Positions 26,799-34,988 of a stretch of 64,000 bases of DNA are shown piece after piece. The translations under genes were made by a program, and so were the position numbers. The DNA comes from Mesorhizobium japonicum MAFF 303099 (GTDB taxonomy: Bacteria > Pseudomonadota > Alphaproteobacteria > Rhizobiales > Rhizobiaceae). The stretch is from assembly GCF_000009625.1 (NCBI RefSeq), contig NC_002678.2, positions 1,302,001-1,366,000 on the forward strand. The letters are read 5' to 3'. Numbering within the stretch: the stretch's first letter is position 1; each line of letters begins with the position of its first letter. The notes beneath the pieces were generated by a model. It was not told where the DNA came from, made no database searches, and saw only the letters and a program-made list of their open reading frames with translations.

Positions 26799-27761
26799 AT
26801 GGACCAGACGACGGCAACACAGGCTTCAAAGCCGCTGCCCACAGTCGGCGACCGCCACGTCGACCCGCATTCCTACCCCGACGGCATCGCCTTCCTCGAC
26901 GGCCAGTATCTGCCGATGTCGCAAGCCAAGGTGTCGGTGCTGGACTGGGGCTTCCTGCATTCCGACGCCACCTACGACACGGTGCATGTCTGGAACGGCC
27001 GCTTCTTCCGCCTCGACCTGCATCTCGACCGCTTCTTCGGCGGACTGGAAAAGCTGCGCATGACCATCCCCTTCGACAGGGATGGCGTGGCCGAGATCCT
27101 GCACAATTGTGTCGCCCTTTCGGGCCATCGCGCCGCCTATGTCGAAATGCTGTGCACGCGCGGCGCATCGCCGACCTTCAGCCGCGATCCGCGCCAGGCG
27201 ATCAACCGCTTCATGGCCTTCGCCGTACCCTTCGGCTCGGTCGCCAATGCCGAGCAGTTGCAGCGCGGCCTGCGCGTCGCCATCAGCGACAAGGTGCGCA
27301 TCCCGCCGGCTTCGGTCGATCCGTCGATCAAGAACTACCATTGGCTCGATCTGGTGCGCGGCCTCTACGACGCCTATGACAGCGGTGCGGAGACCGCGCT
27401 CATTCTCGACTTCAACGGCAATGTCGCCGAGGGCCCGGGCTTCAACGTCTTCTGCGTCAAGGACGGCAAACTGTCGACGCCGGCCATCGGCGTGCTGCCC
27501 GGCATCACGCGCCGCACAGTCTTCGATCTCTGCGCCGAAGAAGGTCTTGCCGCCGCCGCCGCCGATGTCAGCGTCGCCGCGCTCAAGGCGGCCGACGAGG
27601 TCTTCATCACCTCGACCGCCGGCGGCATCATGCCGGTGACCGAGATCGACGGCGCGGCGATCGCCGACGGCAAGGTCGGGCCGGTTACCAGCCGGCTAAT
27701 GGCGCTCTACTGGCAAAAGCACGACGATCCGGCCTGGTCGTCTCAGGTGAAGTATCCCTGA
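26799..27761 (+). CDS. Fold-type IV aminotransferase, (R)-amine transaminase-like
   Basis: PLP class IV aminotransferase, 320 aa from ATG 26799, which has GAGGAGG at ideal spacing (26769 is poorer). The N-terminal motif SVLDWGFLHSDATYDTVHVW closely resembles the HSDxTYD motif of fungal (R)-selective amine transaminases. The PLP lysine is in SIKNYHWLDL, and the glutamate and phosphate loop are in GNVAEGPGFNVF and STAGGIMPV. The YVEMLCTRG stretch lacks the YxR pattern of branched-chain enzymes and the RxH of D-amino-acid enzymes. I therefore favour (R)-amine transaminase, with BCAT-like as the fallback. Confidence 0.8.
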   Translation: MDQTTATQASKPLPTVGDRHVDPHSYPDGIAFLDGQYLPMSQAKVSVLDWGFLHSDATYDTVHVWNGRFFRLDLHLDRFFGGLEKLRMTIPFDRDGVAEILHNCVALSGHRAAYVEMLCTRGASPTFSRDPRQAINRFMAFAVPFGSVANAEQLQRGLRVAISDKVRIPPASVDPSIKNYHWLDLVRGLYDAYDSGAETALILDFNGNVAEGPGFNVFCVKDGKLSTPAIGVLPGITRRTVFDLCAEEGLAAAAADVSVAALKAADEVFITSTAGGIMPVTEIDGAAIADGKVGPVTSRLMALYWQKHDDPAWSSQVKYP

Positions 27762-27830
27762 TCAAAGGGCGTCCGTTCAAAAAGATTCCCCCTCGCCTCT
27801 GGAAAATCACCGTATAGACCGTATATGCCC

Positions 27831-27854
27831 GAAAGCGGAGAAGCCTCCGCTTTC
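27831..27854 (+). terminator. Hairpin between aminotransferase and SDR genes
   Basis: GAAAGCGGA (27831-27839) pairs with TCCGCTTTC (27846-27854) around 6 nt. There is no proper T-tract, so it may be a weak terminator or an mRNA structure. Confidence 0.4.
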
Positions 27855-27892
27855 GTCCAAAATTGCGCCCGCAGGGGCAAGGATTCCACATC

Positions 27893-28732
27893 ATGACAAA
27901 CAAGGTTTGGTTCATCACCGGATCGTCGAAGGGTTTTGGCCGTGTTTGGGCCGAGGCTGCACTGGCGCGCGGCGACCGCGTTGCCGCGACCGCCCGTGAC
28001 GCTGGCACGCTCGCCGATCTGGTCGAGAAGTATGGCGACAACATCGCCGCGATAAAGCTCGACGTCACCGACAAGAAAGCCGTCGATACGGCCGTTGCCG
28101 AGGCGCACAAGCGCTTTGGCCGGCTCGACGTCGTCATCAACAATGCCGGCTATGGCCATTTCGGCGCCATTGAGGAGGTCAGCGAGCAGGAAGCCCGCGA
28201 CCAGATCGAAACCAATGTGTTCGGCGCGCTGTGGGTCACGCAGGCGGTACTGCCGATCATGCGGGCCCAGCGTTCCGGCCGCATCATCCAGATCTCGTCG
28301 ATCGGCGGCGTCAACGCCTTCGCCTCGCTCGGCCTCTACCACGCCTCGAAATGGGCGCTGGAAGCCTTCAGCCAGTCGCTCAGCATCGAGGTCGCGGAAT
28401 TCGGCATCCATGTCACGCTGGTCGAGCCAGGCGGCTTCTCCACCGACTGGTCCGGTGCCTCAGCCAAGGTCTCCAAGCCGATCGAGGCCTACGCGCCCGC
28501 CCGCGCCAAGATGGCCGAGCGCCGCGCCAATTCGGTCGCCGGCGACCCCGAAGCCACCGGTCCGGCGATGCTGGCCATCGTCGACGCCGCCGAGCCGCCG
28601 CTGCGGGTGTTCTTCGGCGATGGCGGCCTGCCGATGATCCGCCAGGAATACGCCAACCGCCTCGCCACCTGGGACAAATGGGACCACGTGTCCGTCATGG
28701 CACAAGGCGCGAACAAGAACCGCAAGGGCTGA
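27893..28732 (+). CDS. SDR-family oxidoreductase
   Basis: Classical SDR, 279 aa from ATG 27893. Motifs: ITGSSKGFGRVWAEAAL (cofactor), NNAGYGHFG, serine in QISSIGG, YHASK (YxxxK), and the C-terminal EPGGFSTDW. The pattern is that of members often annotated as retinol-dehydrogenase-like or oxidoreductase of unknown substrate. A hairpin 38 bp upstream suggests a separate promoter from the aminotransferase gene. Confidence 0.87.
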   Translation: MTNKVWFITGSSKGFGRVWAEAALARGDRVAATARDAGTLADLVEKYGDNIAAIKLDVTDKKAVDTAVAEAHKRFGRLDVVINNAGYGHFGAIEEVSEQEARDQIETNVFGALWVTQAVLPIMRAQRSGRIIQISSIGGVNAFASLGLYHASKWALEAFSQSLSIEVAEFGIHVTLVEPGGFSTDWSGASAKVSKPIEAYAPARAKMAERRANSVAGDPEATGPAMLAIVDAAEPPLRVFFGDGGLPMIRQEYANRLATWDKWDHVSVMAQGANKNRKG

Positions 28733-28743
28733 GGCAAGCTTCT

Positions 28744-28770
28744 GCTACGCCGCTCAAGGGGCGGCGTAGC
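28744..28770. terminator. Hairpin between convergent SDR and MOSC genes
   Basis: GCTACGCCGC (28744-28753) pairs perfectly with GCGGCGTAGC (28761-28770) over a 7-nt loop. Position between two convergent stops suits a bidirectional terminator, although there is no T-run. Confidence 0.5.
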
Positions 28771-28796
28771 CCTTCGGCCACGATTCAACCGCGCAG

Positions 28797-29435
28797 CTAT
28801 GTCTGGTAAATCCACTGCTCCGGCACCCGCGCCGAGATTTCTTCGCCCGCCCTGATCGTTCCGGGCTTCTCGACCCAGGCGACCACGCCACGCAGCCGCT
28901 TGGCCACTTTGGGAAAGAGCAGCGCGCCGGCTTCGATGTCGGCCATTCCGGCATTTTCAGCGATCGATCGCCCGGCGATGCGGCATGGTCCGTTCTGGGC
29001 GTCGACCTTGAGGGTCACGCCATCCTTGAAGAACAGCAACGTGCCGGCCGGCAGCATCGACAGATGCGGCACGCCCTCGATCACCAGATTGGCGCCGATC
29101 CATTCCGGCTTGATGTCGGGAAGGCCCATCCGCTCGGCGACGATGGCAAGTTCGTCCGCAGCCACGATCGACAGCTGCCGCTCGTTGCGCATTTCGGTGC
29201 CGCGCGGATACCAGGGTTCGCGCCCGCCCGAGCGCCGCGTCGATCCGGCATGGAAATCGCCCAAAATGCCATCGAAGCCAAGCCGCAATTCCTCCACCGG
29301 TCTTGTCTGGAAATGCTCCGCCGGCGCGACATAGAGCGCTGCGGCGCGAGCGGAAAGCTTCTTCGCCGGAATGATTTCGACCGGCTTCTCGGCTTCGGGG
29401 AAAAGATCCAGCATGGCGTTCGGTCCTTGAATCAT
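28797..29435 (-). CDS. MOSC domain protein
   Basis: 212-aa protein of the MOSC (molybdenum cofactor sulfurase C-terminal) family, predicted to handle activated sulfur or bind the Mo cofactor. The domain runs about residues 45-205 and includes GILGDFHAGSTRRSG, GANLVIEG, and NGPCRIAG with the conserved cysteine. The ATG overlaps the stop of the upstream TetR gene (ATGA). A second ATG at 29414 is possible. Coupling to a TetR regulator suggests control by it. Confidence 0.83.
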   Translation of the reverse strand: MIQGPNAMLDLFPEAEKPVEIIPAKKLSARAAALYVAPAEHFQTRPVEELRLGFDGILGDFHAGSTRRSGGREPWYPRGTEMRNERQLSIVAADELAIVAERMGLPDIKPEWIGANLVIEGVPHLSMLPAGTLLFFKDGVTLKVDAQNGPCRIAGRSIAENAGMADIEAGALLFPKVAKRLRGVVAWVEKPGTIRAGEEISARVPEQWIYQT

Positions 29436-30061
29436 GCTCCCCGTTTTTGCCCTTCGGGCGGCAAGGCCGCAAGAGCGGTTTGGGCCATAATGCGCAACTC
29501 TTCGGCCGAGGCGCCGTCCCGCGCCTGGATCGACATGCCGTTCATGACGCCGGCGATGTATTTGGCGAAGCTCTCGACGGAGAAGCCTTCTGGCAGATCG
29601 CCCGCCGCTTGGCCCATGGCCAGACGCTCCGCGATCGCCGCCTCGCTTGCCTTGCGATAGGCCTTGAGTTCATCCGCGATGGCCTGCGCCCGCGGTGAGG
29701 CTGCCAGGGCACCGCTGACGAAAAGGCATCCGCCCGGCTTGCCGGGCCTGGAATAGGCCTCCGCCGCGCCCAGCAGCAACCGCCGGATCGCCTCGGGCGT
29801 CGGCACCGGCGCGCTCAGCGCGTCCAGCGCAAAGCCGATCTCCGTCTCGTGGTAGCGCGTCAGCGCCTTGCGGAACAAAGTCTCCTTGTCGGTGAAGGCG
29901 TTGTAGATCTGCGGCGGCGTCAGCCCCATCGCCTCGCGCAGCATCGCCAGCGACGTCGCCTCATAGCCATGCTCCCAGAACAGATGCATCGCCGCATCCA
30001 GCGCCCGGTCGGGGTCGAACGCGCGGGGACGACCACCCCTAGCCTTTTCCAAATTATCCAT
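29432..30061 (-). CDS. TetR-family transcriptional regulator
   Basis: 209 aa from ATG 30061 (the open frame extends to 30661 but through the divergent gene). HTH at about residues 12-60: DPDRALDAAMHLFWEHGYEATSLAMLREAMGLTPPQIYNAF. The C-terminal half has GCLFVSGALA, as in AcrR/TetR members that respond to small electrophiles. It precedes the MOSC gene in an operon and is divergent from a tautomerase gene. Paired GATACGAAAC repeats between them are candidate operators. Confidence 0.88.
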   Translation of the reverse strand: MDNLEKARGGRPRAFDPDRALDAAMHLFWEHGYEATSLAMLREAMGLTPPQIYNAFTDKETLFRKALTRYHETEIGFALDALSAPVPTPEAIRRLLLGAAEAYSRPGKPGGCLFVSGALAASPRAQAIADELKAYRKASEAAIAERLAMGQAAGDLPEGFSVESFAKYIAGVMNGMSIQARDGASAEELRIMAQTALAALPPEGQKRGA

Positions 30062-30068
30062 AGTGATC

Positions 30069-30123
30069 GATACGAAACCTGTTGACTTGCTCGCCGTGCG
30101 TAACGTAACAATTGATACGAAAC
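30069..30123. promoter_or_regulatory. Direct repeats GATACGAAAC flanking a promoter
   Basis: GATACGAAAC occurs at 30069-30078 and 30114-30123, 45 bp apart, between divergent TetR and tautomerase genes. A possible rightward promoter lies between them (TTGACT 30082-30087, 18 bp, TAACAA 30106-30111). Binding of the TetR protein to both repeats would bracket this promoter. Confidence 0.5.
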
Positions 30124-30184
30124 ATGGCAAGCCGGAAGACGATGTTCCGGCAAGGCCGTGCAGCCGAGGACAAGGAGAGACCAA

Positions 30185-30607
30185 ATGCCCATCACCGTGA
30201 CCGCGCCGGAAGGCGTACTGACAGAGGCCGGAGAACGCGAGATCCTGCCGCGCCTCAGCGCCGCCCTCATCGAAGCTTCCGGCGCCACCGGCAATTCCTT
30301 CTTCAGCGCCATCGTCGGCGGCACGGTCCACATCCTGCCGTCCCGCCACATCTATGCCGGCGGCGCCAACAGGCCTGTCGTGATGGTGGAATTGAAATTG
30401 CCCAATATCGGCCTTGGCTCGATCGAGGCCCGCCAGGCCTTCATCACCACGGCCGCCGGCATTGTCGTCGAACTCTGCGTGCCCGGGCACAAGCCCGAAA
30501 ATACCTGGATCAATATCGTCAACGCACCTGACGGCGGCTGGGGCATCGGCGAAAGGCAATTTACCGGCGACGCTCTCATTGCTGCCGCCACCGCCGCCGC
30601 GCACTGA
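30185..30607 (+). CDS. Tautomerase-superfamily protein
   Basis: 140 aa from ATG 30185 (AAGGAGAG upstream). The residue after Met is proline, the catalytic N-terminal base of the 4-oxalocrotonate tautomerase/MSAD superfamily. The chain is about twice the 4-OT monomer, as in fused tautomerase members. The N-terminal strand PITVTAPEGVLTEAGERE is typical, and a second beta-alpha-beta half begins near RPVVMVELKLP. Reaction unknown. Divergent from and probably regulated by the TetR protein. Confidence 0.8.
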   Translation: MPITVTAPEGVLTEAGEREILPRLSAALIEASGATGNSFFSAIVGGTVHILPSRHIYAGGANRPVVMVELKLPNIGLGSIEARQAFITTAAGIVVELCVPGHKPENTWINIVNAPDGGWGIGERQFTGDALIAAATAAAH

Positions 30608-30626
30608 TCTGACAGGGAAAGACAGG

Positions 30627-31025
30627 ATGCGGCTCTCCCCCTCGCTGTTCTTCGCGACCAATTGCGAGCCGGCACTGGCCTTCTACGAACAATGCGGCCT
30701 TGGCCGGGGAACCATCCTGCTGCGCTGGGGCGACAACGGCATGCCGGTGCGCACCGAAGCCATGCGTGGAAAAATCCTGCATGCCCGCTTCGAAGGTCCG
30801 GGCGTGCTGTTCCATGCCTCCGACAATGACGATGCCGAGCCGATGAAAGGCTCCGCCATGATGCTGGAATTCGACGAGCTGGAGGCCATGCGCGCACTTT
30901 TTGTCCGTATGGCCGCCGGCGGCCGCATGACCGTGCCCCTGGCGCGGCAATATTGGGGAACCAGCTTCGGCATGCTGGTCGACGCGTTCGGCGTGCAGTG
31001 GATGTTCAGCTGCTCAGGTGAATGA
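30627..31025 (+). CDS. VOC/glyoxalase-fold protein (PhnB-like)
   Basis: 132 aa from ATG 30627, 19 bp after the tautomerase stop, so likely in the same operon. It begins MRLSPSLFFATNCEPALAFY, the usual first strand-helix of PhnB/YjdN-type VOC proteins, and ends GTSFGMLVDAFGVQWMFSC, also typical. Metal ligands cannot be assigned surely. Members of this group include antibiotic-resistance-like and demethylation proteins of unclear activity. Confidence 0.82.
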   Translation: MRLSPSLFFATNCEPALAFYEQCGLGRGTILLRWGDNGMPVRTEAMRGKILHARFEGPGVLFHASDNDDAEPMKGSAMMLEFDELEAMRALFVRMAAGGRMTVPLARQYWGTSFGMLVDAFGVQWMFSCSGE

Positions 31026-31123
31026 AGGCGGGGATCACGATCTTCTTACCGGAAATGGAATTGGTGCCGCATTGCCGCCGCGCCGGATCGCTTTCATTGT
31101 GGCGAGACACCTCGGAGGTTCTC

Positions 31124-31690
31124 ATGCGACCGGCGACGGCAATCGCGCTACTTTGGCTCGTCTGGGTGGTCACCTGGATTGCGGCCGCCGTGTGGGCTGA
31201 TCCGGCTCAAAAACGCGCCACCATCGGCGCGGAGGTCCGCTACCGTGTGTTCTGGCTGGCCGGCACCGTCCTGCTGTTCGTCCCGGCGCACGGCTATGAG
31301 GGCAGGTTGAGGTTGTGGACACCAAGCCTCGCCGGGGCCTGGGCTTGCATTGCCCTGATCGCCATCGGCCTCATCTTCTCGTGGTGGGCGCGTATTCATC
31401 TGGGCAGGCTGTGGTCGGCCTCGGTCACCGCCAAGGCAGACCACCGCATCGTCGATACCGGTCCCTACGGCCTCGTCCGCCACCCGATCTACACAGGATT
31501 GCTGCTGGCGCTCCTCGCCACCATGGCGGCGAAAGGCACCGTCTGGGGCATTGCAGGTGTCGCACTGCTCACCATCGGCATCGTCATGAAGGCAAAACTC
31601 GAGGAGCGCTTCCTGCGCGGCGAACTTGGCCCCGCATATGACGACTACGCGCGGCGGGTGCCGATGCTGGTCCCCTTTACGCCGGCCTGA
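31124..31690 (+). CDS. Isoprenylcysteine carboxyl methyltransferase-like membrane protein
   Basis: Integral membrane methyltransferase of the ICMT/PEMT group. 188 aa from ATG 31124 (GGAGG upstream); the frame from 31022 overlaps the previous gene. About four hydrophobic spans. C-terminal signature: DTGPYGLVRHPIYTGLLLALLA, then EERFLRGELGPAYDDYARRVP, the SAM and lipid pocket. Bacterial substrates are mostly unknown. Confidence 0.85.
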   Translation: MRPATAIALLWLVWVVTWIAAAVWADPAQKRATIGAEVRYRVFWLAGTVLLFVPAHGYEGRLRLWTPSLAGAWACIALIAIGLIFSWWARIHLGRLWSASVTAKADHRIVDTGPYGLVRHPIYTGLLLALLATMAAKGTVWGIAGVALLTIGIVMKAKLEERFLRGELGPAYDDYARRVPMLVPFTPA

Positions 31691-31717
31691 CACGCCAAGG
31701 TGCGTTGGAACGCCAGC

Positions 31718-32134
31718 TCAGCTCGATTTCCCCGCCCCGCTGCCTTGCCGAAAATGGTCGACGGCACCGTCAATCTGAACCCAATCATGTTTCGATTGCT
31801 CGAAGATCGACTTGACCGGAGGCGGATATTTCGGGTCAGTCAGGGCGCCGACGGCGACGCCGATCATTGACGGCAGCCTGTCCGCTTTCCAATAGACCGT
31901 CGAGCCGCAGGCGGGACATAAGTAGTTGTGCACTTTGCCGCCGCTCGCCGCATCGCGGGTGAATTCCTTCGCGGTTCCAGAGATGGCAACAGCGTCAGCC
32001 GGATAAAAGGCGCCAACGCCGAAGGGCGCGCCGGTTCGGCGCTGGCAATCGAGACAGTGGCAGGCGACAACCAGCATTGATGGTCCTGTCAGCGTCAGCG
32101 TAAGGGCACCGCAGCTGCATCGGGCATCGACCAT
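31718..32134 (-). CDS. GFA-family zinc protein
   Basis: 138 aa from ATG 32134 (AGGAGA upstream). Glutathione-dependent formaldehyde-activating (GFA/DUF636) fold with zinc cysteines in CSCG (about residues 6-8), ACHCLDCQ and CPACGS. Most relatives do not act on formaldehyde, so the activity is unassigned. It stands alone, convergent with the membrane methyltransferase gene. Confidence 0.85.
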   Translation of the reverse strand: MVDARCSCGALTLTLTGPSMLVVACHCLDCQRRTGAPFGVGAFYPADAVAISGTAKEFTRDAASGGKVHNYLCPACGSTVYWKADRLPSMIGVAVGALTDPKYPPPVKSIFEQSKHDWVQIDGAVDHFRQGSGAGKSS

Positions 32135-32303
32135 TGGAACTCTCCTTTCTGAAACGAGATCGCATTGATACAAGCCGACCGCGACACCGGCTGTGTCGAG
32201 GGTCAGGTTCAGGCTGAACGGGATTGGAAGACGGGCGCTAAGCGGCCCGATTGATGATGAAAGTCCGAATGGCCTTTTCAGGCCAGCGTCACCGCGAGAT
32301 TGC

Positions 32304-33425
32304 TCAAAGCATGCGGATAAGCGCGCCGCCTATCGAATACCCCGCGCCAAAGGCGCAGATCAAGCCGAAATCACCGGGCTTCATGTCAGCATGGTTCTCC
32401 GACAGCGCGACGATGGCGCCGGCGCCAGCCGTGTTGCCCAGCCGCTCCAGAACCATCGGCGCGCGATCGTGATCGACATCGTGGCCGAACGACAGTTTCA
32501 GGATCATCGCATTCATGCGGGCATTCGCCTGATGCAGCCAGAAGCGCCGGATCGCCTGCGGCGTCAGCCCGTGCTCGGCCAGGAACTCGACGATGAATTT
32601 CTGGCCGGCGACGGTGACTTCCTTAAACACCTTGTTGCCGACCTGTTTGATCAGATTGCCTTCCAGATTGATCATGTAGGGATCATCCTGGGCCGTGCGG
32701 GTGTGGTAGCCCAGATTGGTGCGGATGTTGTTCGACATCTGCGTCCACAGCCGCGTGTCCAGCACCTCGAAACGCCCCGGCCGTTTGTCGCCCTGGGCAA
32801 GCCCCTCCACCACCATCGACACCGAGGCGTCGCCGAAGATGAAATGCGTCTGCCGGTCGCGGAAATTGAGATGGCCGGTGATGATTTCCGGCGTGGTTAC
32901 CAGGATGCGCTTGTGCGCGCCCGAGCGCACCAGATTGACCGCCATGTGCAGCGCCGCCGCCGCGGACGAACAGCCGAGCCCCATGTCGAAGCCGGCGCCG
33001 GTCGTGCCGAGCGCCTCCTGCATTTCGATGGCGATCGCCGGATAGGGCCGCTGGTGGTGCGAGGCCGAGCAGATGATCAGGTCGATCTGGGACGGTTCAA
33101 CTCCGGCATGGTCGAGCGCCTTCCTGGCCGAAGCGATGCCGAACTCGGCCTCCAGCGACAGCGCATCGTCGGGCCGCGCTGGAATGCGCGGCGTCATCCG
33201 CGTCGGGTCGAGAATGCCTTCCCGCTCGATGACATGACGGGATTTCACGCCCGAGGCATGGACGATGAAGTCGCTGTCGGATTTCTGCAGCAGCGCCTCG
33301 CCGGTGCCTTGACGGCGCGCATTCTCCGTGTCGACCCAGCTGTTGAAGCTCTCGACCAGTTCTTCATTCGTTATGACAGCTTCAGGAATTTCAGCGCCGA
33401 TGCCGCTGATGATGACGCGATGCAT
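32304..33425 (-). CDS. Beta-ketoacyl-ACP synthase III-like (FabH-like) enzyme
   Basis: 373-aa thiolase-fold condensing enzyme. Catalytic triad visible: cysteine in DMGLGCSSAAAA, histidine in WLHQANARM, asparagine in LGNTAGAGAI. It is longer than housekeeping FabH (about 320 aa), with an insert after NSWVDTENARRQG, like the separate KAS III-like clade found beside FabH in many proteobacteria. The acyl substrate is unknown, and there are no pathway genes nearby. Confidence 0.87.
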   Translation of the reverse strand: MHRVIISGIGAEIPEAVITNEELVESFNSWVDTENARRQGTGEALLQKSDSDFIVHASGVKSRHVIEREGILDPTRMTPRIPARPDDALSLEAEFGIASARKALDHAGVEPSQIDLIICSASHHQRPYPAIAIEMQEALGTTGAGFDMGLGCSSAAAALHMAVNLVRSGAHKRILVTTPEIITGHLNFRDRQTHFIFGDASVSMVVEGLAQGDKRPGRFEVLDTRLWTQMSNNIRTNLGYHTRTAQDDPYMINLEGNLIKQVGNKVFKEVTVAGQKFIVEFLAEHGLTPQAIRRFWLHQANARMNAMILKLSFGHDVDHDRAPMVLERLGNTAGAGAIVALSENHADMKPGDFGLICAFGAGYSIGGALIRML

Positions 33426-33467
33426 GTTTCAGTCCGTCCCATCCGCAGGCGTTGCGGCTTCATGTGG

Positions 33468-33521
33468 GCGCCGAAACGCTTCGGCGCAACACTTTTCTCA
33501 TCCAGCCGGTTTACGCCGGCT
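33468..33521. terminator. Two hairpins downstream of the small secreted protein gene
   Basis: GCGCCGAA (33468-33475) with TTCGGCGC (33480-33487), and AGCCGG (33504-33509) with CCGGCT (33516-33521). They lie between the secreted-protein stop and the FabH-like start on the minus strand. Without a T-run their role as terminators is uncertain. Confidence 0.35.
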
Positions 33522-33557
33522 TAAACCAAATGTTCAGGCCCGGCTTGAACCAGGATT

Positions 33558-33893
33558 TCACCAGGCGCACAGCTTGGTGTTGGTCTGCGGGTTGTTCCAG
33601 CAGGCGCCGTCGTCGCGGCTACGCACGAACTGCCCCGGCAGCGGCACGTTGCGGCGACCGAGATTGACATAACCATAGGCAAAGCCCGGCCCGTCGATCT
33701 CCAGCACATAGGTCGGGTAGCCCGGGGCCGATATCCGGAAGCTGCCGGCATCGTCGATCGCGCGGTAGCTGCACGGAAAATAGCCGTCATCCGACGTAAA
33801 GCAGCGCGCCCGCTTCGCTTGCGCCGAAACCGAGAACGCCAGAAGTGCCGCCGCGCACACGCCGCCGCCATAGAGCAACCTTTTCAAACTCAT
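33558..33893 (-). CDS. Small secreted protein of unknown function
   Basis: 111 aa from ATG 33893 (GGGGAA upstream; 33896 also possible). Signal peptide ends SVSAQA. The mature part has cysteines in RCFTSDDGYFPC and ACWNNP...KLC, likely disulfide-bonded, and beta-strand-like repeats (YVLEIDGPGFAYGYVNLG). No recognised family. Confidence 0.72.
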   Translation of the reverse strand: MSLKRLLYGGGVCAAALLAFSVSAQAKRARCFTSDDGYFPCSYRAIDDAGSFRISAPGYPTYVLEIDGPGFAYGYVNLGRRNVPLPGQFVRSRDDGACWNNPQTNTKLCAW

Positions 33894-34011
33894 CATTTCC
33901 CCCTGCCACGCAGCCATCATGGCCCCAGCGATGAATTGGGCATGACGGCGAAACGGGGTCAAGCGGCCACAATGGACCGCGTGCGAAGTGGATAAATTCT
34001 TTCATACGATG

Positions 34012-34167
34012 TGTTGAGATTCAGGTCAGGCCGAGTCGAAAATGGCTGATACCGAGAACCGGAGCGGAGCGTACTTTCGTACGTGAGCTCAGTTCTACTA
34101 CGACGCAGTAGAACGGGGAAGCGCAGGTATCAGCCATTTGCGGGCCGGCATCACCTGAATATCAACA
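34012..34167. repeat. Nested palindromic intergenic element (about 156 bp)
   Basis: Outer arms: TGTTGAGATTCAGGT (34012-34026) with ACCTGAATATCAACA (34153-34167), one mismatch. Middle arms: AAATGGCTGATACC (34040-34053) with GGTATCAGCCATTT (34126-34139), perfect. Inner hairpins: GTTCTACT/AGTAGAAC (34092-34099/34107-34114) and CGTAC/GTACG. It occupies most of the gap between tam and the secreted-protein gene. I recall a very similar element in other Mesorhizobium intergenic DNA. Confidence 0.85.
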
Positions 34168-34171
34168 TATC

Positions 34172-34942
34172 CTAGCCAGCCCTCTTGGCGACAATGAAGA
34201 TGCGAGGGAAGCGCAGCAACACCTTGCCGTCGGCGGTCTTCGGATAGGCCTTGGCGATCTTGGCCGTATAGCTGTCGAGGAACATCTTGCGCTCATCGGC
34301 GTCCAGCGGATCGAGGAACGGCTTCAGCCCCGTCGATTTCACCCATTCGACGATCGCCTCGGCGTCGGCCAGGGGATGGTTGTAGGCCGTATGCCAGATG
34401 TCCAGCCGGTCGGCGAGCGGCGACATCAGGTCATAATAGAACGAGACCGGCGGCAACGGGCCGCGCGCCGCACCCTTGAGCTTGTCGGCGAACGGCATTT
34501 CGGCGGCGGTATCCCGCATCATTTGATGCGAGGGCTCAAGCAGGTTATCGGGCATCTGGACGGCCAGCGCGCCACCGGGCGCCAGAAAGCCCATCAGCCG
34601 CTGGAACACCGCCGGATGCGTGGGCAGCCACTGGAACACCGCGTTGGCGAAGATCACATTGACCGGTTCGGCCGGCTGCCATGTCGACGCGTCCGCAAGG
34701 TCGAAGCTGACATTGGGCAGGCGCACCCTCGCCTTCTCGATCATGTCGGGCGAGGTGTCGAAGCCACTCACCTGCGCATCCGGCCAACGCTGGACCAGAA
34801 GCTCGGTCGAATTGCCAGGCCCGCAGCCTATGTCGACGACCCGGCGCGGAAAATCGACCGGCACTTGCGCGACCAGATCGCGTGCCGGCCGCGTGCGCTC
34901 ATCCTCGAATTTCAGATATTGAGCGGCGGACCAGTCAGCCAT
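34172..34942 (-). CDS. tam: Trans-aconitate 2-methyltransferase
   Basis: SAM-dependent enzyme that methylates trans-aconitate, an inhibitor arising from cis-aconitate. 256 aa, the family length. Motifs: [20 protein letters not shown] at the N-terminus (very characteristic of Tam), [26 protein letters not shown], and [12 protein letters not shown] at the C-terminus. It lies 46 bp downstream of ettA on the same strand. Its stop abuts a nested palindromic repeat. Confidence 0.93.
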   Translation of the reverse strand: MADWSAAQYLKFEDERTRPARDLVAQVPVDFPRRVVDIGCGPGNSTELLVQRWPDAQVSGFDTSPDMIEKARVRLPNVSFDLADASTWQPAEPVNVIFANAVFQWLPTHPAVFQRLMGFLAPGGALAVQMPDNLLEPSHQMMRDTAAEMPFADKLKGAARGPLPPVSFYYDLMSPLADRLDIWHTAYNHPLADAEAIVEWVKSTGLKPFLDPLDADERKMFLDSYTAKIAKAYPKTADGKVLLRFPRIFIVAKRAG

Positions 34943-34988
34943 TTGAACTCCCCATGTGGCTTTGAGAATTCACCGCCCTGACGATCCC

